Of a DNA stretch of 64,000 bases, positions 45,780 to 58,634 are shown piece after piece; the stretch's first letter is position 1, and each line of letters starts with the position of its first letter. The notes under the pieces were generated by a model that was not told the origin of the DNA, made no database searches, and saw only the letters and a list, made by a program, of their open reading frames with translations. The position numbers and the translations under genes were made by a program. This DNA is from Glandiceps talaboti (lineage: Eukaryota; Hemichordata; Enteropneusta; Spengelidae), in NCBI RefSeq assembly GCF_964340395.1, contig NC_135564.1, positions 14,822,512 to 14,886,511 on the forward strand. The letters are read 5' to 3'.

Positions 45780-48700
45780 TGGAGGAAAATTTTTTTCAGA
45801 GATTAATGAAACGAACTTCAACAAGCTCTTGGTGAACATAACATTGAGATCTATTTTCTTTTCAAAAATGAAAAAAATACCAACAAAAACAAGTGTGTTC
45901 TCATCAAAATTCAACTATGTATGCTTCTAAACATCGAGACTGGCTTTAGGTTTACATAGCATCATCAAATCAATATTAAATTCACAGACATTAATGCAAA
46001 GTTAGGGAAGAAAATTACCATACAACAGACATCATCTGCTGCTCTTTAAAATGAAAAAGTTCACAAAACTGCATTTTTGAGAAGTAAAGCAGTGCATGGT
46101 AAGTACTTCTTTACATATAGTAGTAATAGAATGGCCATAGGTGAACACCCTACTCATGTAAGCATATATGTAACATTGGTGTTTGAAAATACTCTTGATT
46201 TTGTATCAGGAGTGATGTTATGACAAGTTTGGTATGTGTCAATTAGATGTTATTCCCCAATATTTTTCTTCGTTCAGCCAAGGAAAATATAAGAGATCTA
46301 AGGGGCCTTGTCACTACAAGTCGCTAGACGAGTAGGTCACGAGTATTTTCCAGCCGATTGAAAAAAAATATTGTAGAATAATTTAGTTATACCAGTGTCA
46401 GTAATATCAAAGAAAAATCTGGGAAAGTAATGACAATTTGAACGTTTTGACACATTTTGAACACAGCAGAACCAGCGACGCAGACACGCATTGTCATGAC
46501 ATTGAACAATCAGAGTGTAAATTCCCATATTAATGGTTAATAGTGCTGTCTGTCCTTGTGCAAGTAAGTCAACATTTACACATTGTGGATGTGTATAAGT
46601 TACCTTGGATCAGTAATGTGACGGTTGTTAATCTTAAATCTGATCAATGCTAAGGCTGGAGTGTTTTTATTTATCATATTTCATATGTACTGCCACAGTA
46701 GACATGAAATATGTCCGAAGCTTGTCCTTCACAAATTGTATAGATCATTTATCTAGATCAATACCAAACACATGTACATGTAAACAAAAAAGAGAAAGCA
46801 AAGGACAAACACAGAGGAACTAAAACACAGCAAACAAAACCAACCAGGCCTTCTCCTTGACCAGATTTCAATCAGATAAGAGTCAGTTTGGCTGTAAAAA
46901 ATGTCATGCACTACCACAGATTTTCAATATCAGAAAACCTTATATCATCAAACATGGCCAGCACAAATAATAAACAAAACCAATCAATACATTGATAGGA
47001 ACCTTGTCACAAGTTATATCATAAATTGCGAAGCCTTAGCAACAATGAAATGTACAGCAGAAGTCGGCAAATCAAATCTGTCTTGTCCTTCTACCTCCAT
47101 GCTATAAATACCACACAAGCAGTTTTGCAGGGCAGCAAAAGAGATTAAGGAAGTGTCTACATGTTATTACCATATACCTTACCCATTGTATTCTCTCTTG
47201 TTATGGCAGTATCAATGACTATCGATGAGAAACTGTTATTGTAAACTGCGAACAAAATATGGAAATGAGCTCATTCTCTCAACAATGATGGGGAAATCCC
47301 AAAGATACTGACAGTGACACGGTTACAATGACCTCTTTGGCATACGATCTATGCATATGTTACTTATTTATTTCTGATTGGTTGCTTAGTCATATGAAAA
47401 TGAATAATGAATATTTGTAGTAAGTTTTTCTACGAAGCAACTTTCTATACTTTAGCAGACATTCACTTGATGATGATGGAATTCTGAATGAAATAGAAAG
47501 AAATGGGACAATGAAATAGTTACATATCGAGTAAAAATTAATACAATACATATATTTACATGTTATTATAGTAAAACTTACTGGGTAAACATAACTGATT
47601 TCCTGCCTTTCTGCTCCCTACTTATTTCACGGAGAATTCCTACACGAGTTGGTATGAATTGCAACAGCATTTAAATTCGGTTGTCCAGTGCTAGTGCTGC
47701 ATGGACTTTGAAACTTTTATCACAGTATTAAAATGGACATCTATATTCAGAACATATGTTTGGTCACGGGGGGATGGGGCACATTAAAGGATCGGTATAG
47801 TGTCACACACACTCGGGTCACACATCGTGACAATTTCTACTACGATTTGGTAGAACCCGTCTTGCTTAAAGTTAGCATTGGTTAGTATCAATACACTGGT
47901 CTGTTTCGTCACGATGATGGTAACTTTCAATATTAAACTGAGAATTCAAAATTCACTGTACCTTTACGCTAAACAGGATATTGTAACTTTTGAGATCCGC
48001 CAGTGCATAGTATCCAAGTTCTGCATCCGTATCATACAGCGTATGTCGTACACGTGGTTGCAGACGGCCATCGAACTAAGCACAACAAAAGAACGCAAGT
48101 CATTCAAAATGGTTGCTTTATTATTTGAACGAATGAGTCAGAATCATTTGTCTATATTTGCTCTCAAAAAAGTCACACCCGCATATCTTAACCTACGCCC
48201 ACATAAACTAGACACATTGCAGACGGTGTAAATCGGAACTCAATTCTGATTTGACGTGAATGCTGAACTTGAACGACTTTTTACAGTAAACACAGTGAAT
48301 TTTAGTGAAATACTTTTTGCATTATTCGATAAGTCTGCATTTGTTTTCTATCGGAGGGAATATCAAATGCGTTAATATATATATGGAACTCACCAAACGC
48401 CATAAGAGTCCAAACTAAAGTCTAGTCTAACTGACGTTGTGAAATAAATTTTACTCCGGGAAATCCCCCTTGTGTCACATGACGTATAGATGACCTTGAA
48501 TGACCTCTGACATCTGCTATGTATAAGTTTTGTATTCATATTCATATTCTCTTTCAGAGTCGGTGTGCTCTGTGAACACCATACGGCAAAAACAACTAAT
48601 TGTGCATTATAACCTGAACAAGGATGCTAGAATTACTTTTCTACAGAATTGTAATCTGGTATTGTAGACTTGTGTTTGTCCCTTACGTTCCTTTTTGTTT

Positions 48701-49232
48701 ATACACTAGGTCACTGCCTTCCGATCCGGCACAATGTCATCTATCTGCGAATATGCTACTCCAATGTCAATCAGAATATTCGTTCAAACAGCTAATAGTT
48801 TGGTTGTTGGTATTTTGTTTCCTTACTTCAAGCGTCCATGTGTGTGGTGGAGAAGTGACGTTTCGTTTCGACGATTTTTTTACAACCATATCTTTTAACG
48901 TCAACCAAGGTGTGTTGCATTAATGTTATTTATTGATGGATTATGTTTTACGCGGAGTTATTTTGTCTGAAGTCGATGTTTGCATCTATATCTATCATGA
49001 TTCAATGTCCCATGAACTGTGTGTGGTTGGAAGTTAAAATAATTGGACTTTTAGTTAGGCCATTACTACGTACTAACATTATGTTTACACAAATTATTTT
49101 GTTTCATACAATTAGTGAAGATAACATCGCTGCAGTGAAGGTCATTGAGAATACTGTATTTTTCTTTCTTTCGATCTGAATGAGCAATTAGCAGTGACAT
49201 CAAAATATTGCTGTTGCTCATGAACGGTATTG
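45780..49232. other. Divergent intergenic region, no gene recognised
   Basis: Separates the minus-strand TANK-like gene from the plus-strand TBRG4. Short frames at 47878 and 48624 have no family signal or repeat support. Confidence 0.5.
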
Positions 49233-49242
49233 GCGCATGCGC
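49233..49242. promoter_or_regulatory. NRF-1-type palindrome GCGCATGCGC
   Basis: The exact core of the nuclear respiratory factor 1 site, in very AT-rich surroundings, 452 bases upstream of the TBRG4 ATG. NRF-1 drives many nuclear genes for mitochondrial proteins, so it fits the downstream gene. The transcription start is probably close by, with a 5'UTR intron ending at the acceptor CTCACCAG (49647). Confidence 0.6.
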
Positions 49243-49693
49243 GTAAATATTGTTGGGTACGAGGAAGGGTATAACGGCGTGTATCTCAGTATCTGTGTGT
49301 GTGTGTGTGTGTAATCACATTTGTTTATGTATAGCATTGAAAGCATCAATATATACTTATGATACACATGAATACTTGTATACATGTATTTCACAAGACA
49401 TGATTGTCAACAAATTATATGTATATAACACATGATGAACAGAGTACAAAATGTATCTTGTAACATGTGGAAGTTGTAGTGTGCCTTCCTTTCCCAAGAG
49501 TTTGGAGGGAATCATTGTTGAATAACATAGTTTATAAAGCTTGGCTACATTGTATTTATCTCCAATGATAATACATCAATGCTATTTGCAATGTTTGATA
49601 TCGAAGAGTTTTCCTGATATTTGTTTCGTTTTTTTTTTCTCACCAGGGTAAATGATCAAGCTTCAACAATTTGGATGTTTGTAAATATTTAAA

Positions 49694-51020
49694 ATGGCAG
49701 CCATAATTCTTCGGAGACTAGCGATACGTACCCCAGTCCTCAGGACTTGTCTGAGACCTGTGCTGTCATTGGCAAGATGTCAACAGTGTTCACCAATACT
49801 GAGTAGCATACAATTTCTTCCTAATACAGTGTCTAATACGATGCCTAGGACATTCTGTGTCGTTGCTGAAGACAGGCCACTTTTCAATCTTGACAGACTA
49901 AAAGGCAACATTGCACTAACAAAATTGAACGAAGCAAAAACTGTAGACGATATATTTAAAACAGTCAGTGAGTGTCAGCTGAATGAAGAAGAGGCTGCCT
50001 TCACCATCAGTCAACTGCATAGATTTTGTAAAATACAGGAAGATGTATCTCATGGAGACGTCACAAAAGATGACCGGTTTGATCAGCTTTGTCGTATTAT
50101 TGGACAGAATGTCATGCAGTTATCACCAGGCAGTGTTGTCTCATCGCTGCGAAATTTGCTGTATATGGGTGTTGATTATGACCATTATTTGGTTAAGTCT
50201 CTAGAGTATGAATGTAAATGGAGACTGCGGAAGTTCTCCTTTCGGCACCTTACCATTCTAGCCGCGTTCTATAGCCAGTTCATGAAGACTAAAATGCAGT
50301 GTGAGCTTATGCGTGATATCGTACGAGTGTTAGAATTACGCTGGACTGAGATCAACCAACCGAAGTCATTGCTGATACTTATGGCCCGTGTTAGTCATCT
50401 CTCCCCAATGTTGATGGAGAAACTGGAGGATAAAGCTTTAGAGATGGCTGAGCAACTCAGTCAAGAAGATGCCCGCAGGGTTGCATTAATTCTTGCAAAT
50501 CAGAATCGCAGATCTATACCGCTATTACGAGCATTAGCATATCATATCGTGCAGCGCCAGTATGAACTTGAACTCCAGGTTATGATGGATATTTGCTTTG
50601 CCTTTGCAAAGCTCAACTTCCACCATCAAGAGCTGTTTGAGAAAATTCTCGCAGAACTCCTACGCAAACTGCCCAAGTGTAATCCTAGGATGGTTGCCAG
50701 CTTCTCAAAGTCATTTTCATACTTAAAATGGTTGAGCTATCCTCTATTTGATGCCACTTCTCTGTACGTGGTCGAAAATTTACAACATTTCAAACAGCAG
50801 CAGCTCACTAACATGATTCTATCCTATGCAAGACTAAATTTTCAACCAAAGAATAGCGATGCCTTTTTCAAAGAAATCATACCCCAACTGGATCTTAGTG
50901 TAGACAGTCTCAAAGACAACATCCTGATAGATGTGGTGTGGTCATTAGCGATTCTACAAGCAGCACCAGGCAACTATCTTGGCAAGGTTCTTAACTCTGA
51001 ATTCCAAGAGAGGATGTCAG
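49694..51020 (+). CDS. TBRG4: TBRG4 coding exon 1 (targeting sequence and helical repeats)
   Basis: Residues 1-60 are rich in Arg, Ser, Thr and Leu with no early acids (MAAIILRRLAIRTPVLRTCL), a typical mitochondrial presequence. Residues 80-440 are alpha-helical repeats of FASTK type; IDVVWSLAILQAA near the end belongs to the FAST_1 region. The start is the first ATG, in context AAAATGG. The donor GTAAAC after 51020 leaves phase 1. The open frame continues 29 bases into the intron to a stop, so an intron-retained reading would end there. A possible 5'UTR acceptor lies at 49647. Confidence 0.9.
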
Positions 51021-51049
51021 GTAAACGAATGATTACTGCTATCAACTAG

Positions 51050-51560
51050 TTTGATTTTGGGGTGATAAAATAGCACCTTGTGGCACAAGCATCATGTTTG
51101 TAACCATTACTCAAGTAATAGTACTTTTAAACAAACCACATTCCAGTATATTGTCAGTTTGATGCGTGTCTTCTATAACATTACAATTTGTCTTCTGGCA
51201 TGTTAGAACAGCTAGCTACATAGAACGGATTTCCTGAACATTTTTTGATACGCCTGATAAATTATAAAAAAATGTTCGTCATCAGATTATTTATAGTTGC
51301 AAGTTGTAGTTAAGTTTGCTTCAGTAAGTACAATATTGCAAGTACTCATTAAATGCTAAGCAAAAATTACACCCAAATACGTATAAACTCATCTTGTGCC
51401 CCTTTGATAATGTACTCATCTTTGAAATCTTGTAAAGAAGCCCTACTGCACTTGACATGTGTTCAGCCATTTTGGGGTGGTTTCTTGCAAGGGTTTATGG
51501 GAAAACATTTGGTGATGACATCATTTTTACCCAAATCTCTTTTTTTTGACATTCTTTGCC
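51050..51560. repeat. Dispersed repeat F/G fragments filling TBRG4 intron 1
   Basis: GGTGATAAAATAGCACC at 51060 and GGTTTCTTGCAAGGGTTTATGG at 51478 match the family F element at 30850-31108. The segment 51300-51405 is an inverted copy of 31918-32040. The repeat begins some 30 bases after the splice donor. Confidence 0.55.
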
Positions 51561-51665
51561 TTTTTTCAAGAAGGTGTGAGATATGTATTTGAAAATGTTG
51601 AAACTCAAGAGTTGCTGGCCTTGTTGTTGCCAATGTGTTTCTACTTTTTCTCTTGTCTTCAACAG

Positions 51666-51911
51666 ATGGAACTTCTTTCCTGTCACTGAGCAACAGATTG
51701 AAGCTTCTACACATCAACACAGCAGCCAAACTGGAATGTAATAAATACCAAGGACCATATCTGTCAGATGACTTCATTAAATCTACCAATTCTGTTACCG
51801 GTAGAAGAACCACAGCGTTGCAAGTAGCTGTACAACAAACCTTAGTGAATGTGATGGGAGGGGATCAGTTTGTACATAACAAAGTACTCACGCCATATGG
51901 ATATCAACTAG
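51666..51911 (+). CDS. TBRG4: TBRG4 coding exon 2
   Basis: Acceptor CTTCAACAG; joins exon 1 to give S-D-G-T-S-F-L. Encodes about 82 residues ending VLTPYGYQLG, part of the FAST_2 region by position. Donor GTAAGT at 51912, phase 1. The last 60 or so bases and this donor are duplicated three times in the following intron. Confidence 0.9.
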
Positions 51912-52290
51912 GTAAGTAAATTATGCAGTTGATACAAACTTGGGGAATATGATGGAGAGGGGGGTCAGTGTGTACATACCAATGTACTCGCACCATATGG
52001 ATATCAACTGGGTAATTAAATTATGCAGTTGATACAAACTTGGGGAATATGATTTAAAGGGGGGGGGGGGCAGGGGGTCAGTGTGTACATAGCAAAGTAC
52101 TCGCACCATATGGATATCAACTGGGTAAGTAAATTATGCAGTTGATACAAACTTGGCAAATATGATGGAAAGGGGAGTCAGTTTATAAACTGCAAAGTAC
52201 TCACACCATACGGATATCAACTAGGTATGTAATGCAGTTGACACAAACCATGCCTTATCTGGTTGGTGGGGGGGGGGGGGGGAGTCAGTT
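51850..52290. repeat. Tandem repeat copying an exon end and its splice donor
   Basis: The unit holds ATGATGG..GGTCAG, GTACATA.CAAAGTACTC, CCATATGGATATCAACT, G|GTAAGT and AATTATGCAGTTGATACAAA. Donor-like sites lie at 51912 (GTAAGT, authentic), 52012 (GTAATT), 52125 (GTAAGT) and 52225 (GTATGT), spaced 100, 113 and 100 bases. Poly-G runs account for the longer unit. Use of any downstream donor would read GTAAGTAA, an immediate in-frame stop. Confidence 0.9.
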
Positions 52291-52404
52291 TGTAGATTGT
52301 AAAGTACACTGTCAAGTACATGTAGGTAGGTAGGTAAAGAAGTTGACCCCAGAGTGATAACATAATGTAAACTGCTGATAAATCTAGTGTCTTTTATGAT
52401 TTCC

Positions 52405-52618
52405 ACTGTGCAGCACCGTAAGAGTTCATGTGTTAAAACAAGAAGAAACTGGAGAACTTTAGGAAAACTGTTTTGTTTATTTTGGTCAAAGTGGCTAACA
52501 ACCTTCTCACATAAAGGTGTGGTTACTCAAACTTTGTTGGCACTGGAGGGGTTTGAACCCTGCCTGCAGTGGTTAGGAGGCAAACAAACTGACCACTCGG
52601 CCACTGACAACTCCGAAA
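52405..52618. repeat. Dispersed repeat family C, copy 2
   Basis: AACTGGAGAACTTTAGGAAA .. TTTGAACCCTGCCTGCAGTGG .. ACCACTCGGCCACTGACAAC, in the order seen at 3035-3240. Located in TBRG4 intron 2. Confidence 0.55.
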
Positions 52619-52691
52619 CATACATGTAATTGACAATTGGGAGTGTTGTGTTTGACAGTGTCTCGTTTTCTTTTTGTGTGTTTTTTTCTAG

Positions 52692-52797
52692 ATGCAGAGT
52701 GTCTGATTGATTCTGAAATCAACCCACTAAACCCAGAGAAATACAAATCATTGGGTGAAGACGATGATAAATTAGATCTCCCAGATGGAGCAAGAAG
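52692..52797 (+). CDS. TBRG4: TBRG4 coding exon 3
   Basis: Acceptor TTTTTTTCTAG. Encodes DAECLIDSEINPLNPE through DLPDGARR, an acidic linker before the RAP domain. Donor GTGATA after AAG, phase 2; weaker than the other donors of the gene. Confidence 0.88.
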
Positions 52798-53084
52798 GTG
52801 ATAATATCTACAGTAGTGATGCATTATTGCCTAAGTCAAATGATGTACATGTATTGTTAACAACAAAGTCCAAAAAAAAAGTCCCCACAAAAAATTCAAA
52901 TGAAAAAGAGTCAGTCATGTTTGTTTGAATTGAATTTTATACTAGCATGACGACTGATATTTATATCATGTTTAAGAAGTTGTACACATTTGAACAGAAC
53001 ATACATGATTTATAAATTAACACATCATGTAGCATAACATGCATATTTACATACTAATTAATTTGAATAACTTCACTGTATGCA

Positions 53085-53260
53085 ATCTAACAACATGACC
53101 ACGCCCATAGCAACAGCCAAATGATAATGTATATCGCAAAGATAGCGACATGGTTGGATAGGCAACTGGATAGTCATTCAACAAATGAACACTTATTGTT
53201 AGCATGGACTACCATATGGATAAACATTTTTAAAGACTGTACAGTTGTGCTACAATGCCA
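53085..53260. repeat. Dispersed repeat family D, fragment in TBRG4 intron 3
   Basis: AACATGACCACGCCCATAGC, GGCAACTGGATAGTCATTCA and GACTGTACAGTTGTGCTACA match 21020-21190 near sulfotransferase-like gene 4. Confidence 0.75.
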
Positions 53261-53717
53261 TTGGTGGTATTTTTTTGCTACATTTAGTCTAAATGAAATA
53301 AACCATTTAAATGTATTACAACTCCATGCAGACATGTGGGTGCCAATATTTTTCTTAGTATCAAACACCCATTGAAGGGCGCATAAGTGTCCTTTGCGGT
53401 GTTCATTTGATGTCTGTATGGTGGCATGTGTAGTTCATTTCACTTTTGACAAAATGTAGCAAGAAACTGTACTCATGCAATTTTGTTCTTTAAAGTGTAG
53501 CGTGTCCAGTTCCTTATAAGTTTCTGCGTGATTGTATCAAACAGAAAAGCTGCATGATATTGTGAAATTCACTGTAATATAAAGGTATCTCAAAGCAAAA
53601 GTAACTATCAAGAACAATAAAGTTACAGACTGTTCCCCTGCAAAGATTTACATGTCCTTCCAACTAATAGTGTTTTGTAGTTCGTAAACTTTTCTCACAT
53701 TTCCTATCACTATCCAG

Positions 53718-53832
53718 ACTTGCAGTATTGGCTTGGGACTATCAAAACTACTGCTACCAAAGCAAGGATCTCTTAGGAAGATATGTAATGGCCAAGAGGC
53801 ATCTCAAGAAAGTAGGGTATACACTTGTCGAG
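53718..53832 (+). CDS. TBRG4: TBRG4 coding exon 4 (RAP domain, first part)
   Basis: Acceptor ATCCAG. Encodes RLAVLAWDYQNYCYQSKDLL, then GRYVMAKRHLKKVGYTLVE, the RAP domain (W-D and K-R-x-L-x-x-x-G-Y blocks), a predicted RNA-binding/endonuclease-like fold found at the C-terminus of FASTK proteins. Donor GTATGT after 53832, phase 0. Confidence 0.92.
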
Positions 53833-53867
53833 GTATGTTATTATTACTATGGAAAATGTGCTATCGC

Positions 53868-54400
53868 CAAACTGAGATAGATGCAGACTAAGTTATTGTT
53901 GTTTGATGTGGTAGAGTACACAAGTGTGCAATAGAGGTGCCGTGGTTATGTGGATATAATCACCTTGTAATCAAGATATTGTAAACACTGAATGAGGTTG
54001 AATGTGTGGCTATTTGAGAAAATTTATTTTGATTTATCAGAGATGCTACCCAACTGTACATGTAGACTCATTGCTTCAACATCCATTATTATGACAGAAC
54101 CCTGTGATGTGTGAGTGCAAGTGTGTCGTACTTGGGGTATTTGCACGAGTGTTTGCAGTGTTCTCTGCGCCCGTACTAACATGAACATAGCAAGTGAAAG
54201 TGCAAATATCCATGAGTGCCCACCTTGGAACTCAGGCGGCATGAGATTCTGTTTACATATACATTAACATATGTTTATCTGAAAAAGCAAATTTCTGTAA
54301 AAAAATATATATATACTGTGTGATCACGCACTTTTGTGTACAATAAATGATTGTGTCCTCATTTGCATATCATTTGCATGCAGGTATGCAATAATGATTT
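53868..54400. repeat. Dispersed repeats B and E in TBRG4 intron 4
   Basis: 53868-54090 resembles the family B interior (GTGCCxxGGTTATG..GATATAATCACC, TGTAAACACTGAA). 54090-54400 is copy 2 of family E (GTGACAGAACC-like, GCAGTGTTCTCTGC, CATTTGCATATCATTTGCAT). The two adjoin here, so E may be the end of a longer B-type element. Confidence 0.5.
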
Positions 54401-55078
54401 CGGTATAGCACTGCAGTACAAATACCACTAGTATGTTTGTTCACCAGGGCAAGTAATATCACTGGTACATATGCAATAATACCTTTTATCAACATGAAAT
54501 AATAGTTTGGGAAATCCTACCAACTCATGTCTACTCTCAAAATACGCTACTTTTGTTATCTTTGTCTTTAAAAATACCTAGTATTCAGAATGTTTTTATT
54601 TGAAAGCGAGCATTTTCACGCTTTTTTTCCTGTTGTTCATTTGTGATTGGTTGACAGCAGTAGTCTGTGTCTTCAAACTTTACCGTAGGTAATGCTTCAG
54701 GTGAGACTGTGTGTCACTGGTGAGCATAATGATCCAATATAAAAATAAAAGTTATGAATGTTTTATAGATAGATGATAGATAGATGAAAGAACAAACGGA
54801 GCACTGAATGTTGGGCTGATCCATGGTGTGTGGGTACATTCAACTGTGAGGTTATATTGTTGACATGATTGAGGTTTTAGATGCTAGATACCAAGGACTG
54901 TGTGTACATGATAACTTGCTATCATCACCAGCTACATATAAAACAATGTTCTCCATGCCTGAAATTTTGATTTGTACATTATTGGGAGCAAGTTAAGGGG
55001 GGGCCAAGAGGAAGTCTTACTGCCCTCTATAGTCGTACTCAATCTGTTGACTTTACCATTTGTTTTTTCACCCCACAG

Positions 55079-55180
55079 GTTCCATATTATGAATGGAATG
55101 ACATGAAATCTGAATGGCAGAGGGCAGCATTCATCAAAGATAGAATCAACAAAGCTATAGCTGCAGAGGCAGCCACGTAA
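55079..55180 (+). CDS. TBRG4: TBRG4 coding exon 5 (RAP domain end and stop)
   Basis: Acceptor CCCCACAG. Reads [20 protein letters not shown], then [13 protein letters not shown] and TAA. VPYYEW is a hallmark of the RAP domain end in FASTKD4. Stop at 55178-55180. Confidence 0.93.
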   Translation, partial: VPYYEWNDMKSEWQRAAFIKDRINKAIAAEAAT

Positions 55181-56962
55181 ATAAGAAAAAATAATATCAC
55201 ATTCAGTTACAGCAGTGCACTTTTGTTTGTTGTGTTATATATTATATTTGTACTGTACTTCCTTCATCTTTTCTGGTGAGAGCGCCCTCTTTCTTCAAAG
55301 TGAAGTAATTACTTCAAATAGGATGAATTGGGAGGAGGGGATGTTATACTCAATTGTCAATATAATTGTAGAAATTATTCTGTATGTGAAGGGGAAAGGG
55401 GGGGGGGGGGGTTACTTGAGTTGTGAGTCATATCCAGACAGGTACAGTATTTAGTGTACCAGATACACAATTTTACATGCATGTTTATGTTAATGAGCTT
55501 AAAAAAACTTTTACCTTTTCTTCTCCTGTTAGACTTAGCCATAACTTTGTTATTTAGTGATTATTTTAAAAATTCACCAAGTAGAAGATTTTTCTGCTAA
55601 AGTATAGTATAGTGATGTGTACAGTCGTATATTGCCTGGGTACAGTATTAATTCTTTGTGGCCCTTACTTTCTAGTCAAAAAGTTACTTTTGAACAACGC
55701 TCCTAGTGGACAAACTCTACTCTATTGTCTTTACAATAAGCCAGATATGGCATTTGAATTTGCCAGCAAGCCACAATCTTACATCATCAGGACAAGTCTG
55801 TCTGTTTTCTGGACACTCCCCCAACAATGGCGTCTGCCACCAACCGCTATAATCTGTACTTTTCCATTTCCAAACGTTTGTGATGAAGGTGTGAAACTTG
55901 TCAACGATTGAAGCCATGTTGATACTCGTATACTGAGAAACCATCTACCACTCATTCTCCATTTTACAAATTCTAGAATACCTGGTCTGATGTAACTAAG
56001 GAATTTGTCATTCTGATAAGGATTGTCGACCAGGACAATTCAAGAGCTCAATTCTATAAAAAGTTGAACTACTTGCACTATATAATATAGCCTTGTTCAT
56101 ATTTCATCTTTAAAAAAAAAGAGGGGGAGGGGATACTTCAGTTTACCTGTTATGTATGGTAACCATTGATTTATTCAATTGTGAATAAAAATATTGTGAA
56201 TTTGACAGACAAAGGTGTGAATTGTCATAAAATGTCAAACCTGAAGTAATTGTATCATTATACAAGGCTTTCTTTGTCCCCTTGCACTCCAAGGGTGGAC
56301 TGTCCATGTGATGTTTGTATGCACTCCATATAAGGTGCAGCTTTTGGCAAGGTTCTTTTTGATTGGTTAAGAAACGACTCATTACCATGGTTACTTATGC
56401 TTATCCAATCAGTTTAACCCTTCCAAGGGCTTCATATTGGTCCAACCTCTGTCTCGTCAAGAGGACATTCTATGACACGTTTTAGGCAAGAGTCAAAGCG
56501 TACAGTTGAAGTATAGATGTTAGTAGAGGGGGGTAAGTTCCATTGCTGTAAGCACCAGTACTGAGGGTAGTAGTATGCAGATCTGTGAGATTTATCACTT
56601 GTACCACCTAGTACCTCCCACTGAACTCCTCTGTAATGTTACTGTACCGCCAATAGCCATGTGTGTATATACGAAGGCATAGTCCTCCAAGTTTCACCCG
56701 AATTGTGTAGTATACTAGTTGCTTTAGAATAATAAAATGTGTTCATTTTAACAACATGTGTTGAGTTCATCTAGTACACTTGAAAGTTTACGAACTTTTC
56801 TGTTGGGAAGTGTTATAGATAAATAATAAGTTCTTATTGTATGATTTTAAAGGATCCTGTGATTGAGTGTGAATGATGCGAACACGACCTGGCTGAACGG
56901 GTCACGTCATGGTAGAAAGAAAATCTGGGGTTTTTTTTGTCTAGCCTCTGTGTCAATGTCTG

Positions 56963-56963
<1 letters not shown>

Positions 56964-57032
<69 letters not shown>

Positions 57033-57033
57033 G
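56964..57033. repeat. (GT)n then (CTGT)n microsatellite
   Basis: Compound GT and CTGT tract. The open frames on both strands are artefacts. Confidence 0.97.
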
Positions 57034-58634
57034 CATGTGAGTATTTGTGAATAACTGAGCATACAGATTCATCCTCACCAAATATCACTGCCATATCAAT
57101 ACAATACTAATGATATTTGCAAATAACCATACAGTAGTAATCCAGTATACATGTACCTTTTCAATGGACTTAAACAAAATTGCAAGAAGTGAAAGAGAAG
57201 TATTTTTAAGCATATAACTATCGTGTTTTATTGCTATTATGTATTTTAAAAACTACAATAGGAAAAACTGTGGTGTCGCTTAAAAGCAAACAATAATACA
57301 TTGCGCAAGACAAACGAGATTAAAACTAGTGACATGTCATGTAAAACTTGAAGAAAAAAAATATCATGAAAGTTACTGTACTGCTCGTGGGAAGAAACTG
57401 TTGCACCCTCTTTCTTAGTTTTTGTGTGCAATTGTCAATGATGGCATCCCACAACCCCTCTCCAGGCAAACTTTAAAAGTATCATATTATGCGCAGCAGT
57501 GTGTTCTCTCATAGACCGTGACCCTCCACGTCTATGGTTCTCTTTACAGATGCGATGAGTCTAAGTACGCCCCCTGGTGACCAAACCAGAGAGAGTAAAA
57601 CTGCCAGATACTTCCACCGTCATGTATTATTCAAGTACTATACGCAAATGAATAGGTTTCCTGCTTGTCAAAAATAAAAAAAAGAGGAAGGGATGTTTTG
57701 TCGCAAGCTGATGAACACTGTGAGATGATAGACTGATTTCAAGTGCCATTCCATCTCTGTGTCAATTTCCAAAGCGGATCCGGAGTCCTAGCAGAGTGGG
57801 AGAGGCCACCAGTTTATGAGATTACAAATACTCCATAAAAAAGTGGGCAATTATGAATTCTTCGATTATGAAACAAAACTAACCAATCCTGCAACTCTCC
57901 TTTTAAACTTCAACATCATCGACCTTTCATCTAAGTTTGTGCAATGTGAACGTCAATTCTGAAAAAGTCGGTGATGGCGGGTTGAATGTCTTTATTTATA
58001 TGTAATACCATCCCGAATTTCACTGTAGTTTGAGGGAAACCGGGAAGGGGGGGGGGGGCATTGCTGCATGCATTGGTACACGGAATGATAATGCCTACTC
58101 CGGTCACTTTAAGCTTGTAGCGCCACCATTTTTCTCCCAACGCTCCCAGTGGTCTATACAATATTCTTTTCGTCACCTCTTCATCCACATAATAATCAAT
58201 GTCAGAATTATAATTAGTGATACCCCTTTCCGGACTGATAGATCATGCATTCAATCCCAGGTTGTCACATTAATTCGAGTTATCTTTGTATTATGAGTGG
58301 AATATTAAGAGCTACATAGGATAATTCTATCCTTTGTTCTGGACTAACTTTTTCTTTAGCTCTGCCAGATAACTGTTCATTGTTCAAATGTATAATTCAA
58401 TCCTCAGACTCTAAAGCCATATGGATGAGGATTGGGTAATTTTTTTTTACACATTTTTAAAAAACATTTTTTCAATGTATTTAGTTACAAATAAAGATTT
58501 GGTCAACGGTGTTTCACATTGATTTTACAAGTAGAAGTCATGATCAAGTTGTTTTATGAATATTAAAAATCCAAAAAATAAATAATCAATCCTCATGCAT
58601 ATAGCCACTTTAATGGGGGAGTCATTCATGGTCA

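Larger units (their letters stand above)
49694..55180 (+). other. TBRG4: TBRG4 (FASTKD4) gene, complete coding span
   Basis: Five coding exons join in phase to 631 codons plus stop, the length I recall for vertebrate TBRG4. FASTK-family proteins act in the mitochondrial matrix on mitochondrial mRNA stability and processing. Introns: 51021-51665, 51912-52691, 52798-53717, 53833-55078. Confidence 0.9.

Noticed and set aside
47878-48231. 117-aa ORF in the divergent intergenic region
   Set aside because: No domain, no splice context and no repeat or family support; chance ORF is the simpler reading.
51021-51049. Single-exon 451-aa protein ending at 51049
   Set aside because: The final nine codons are read-through of the GTAAAC donor; splicing to 51666 continues the FASTKD4 sequence to the RAP domain.
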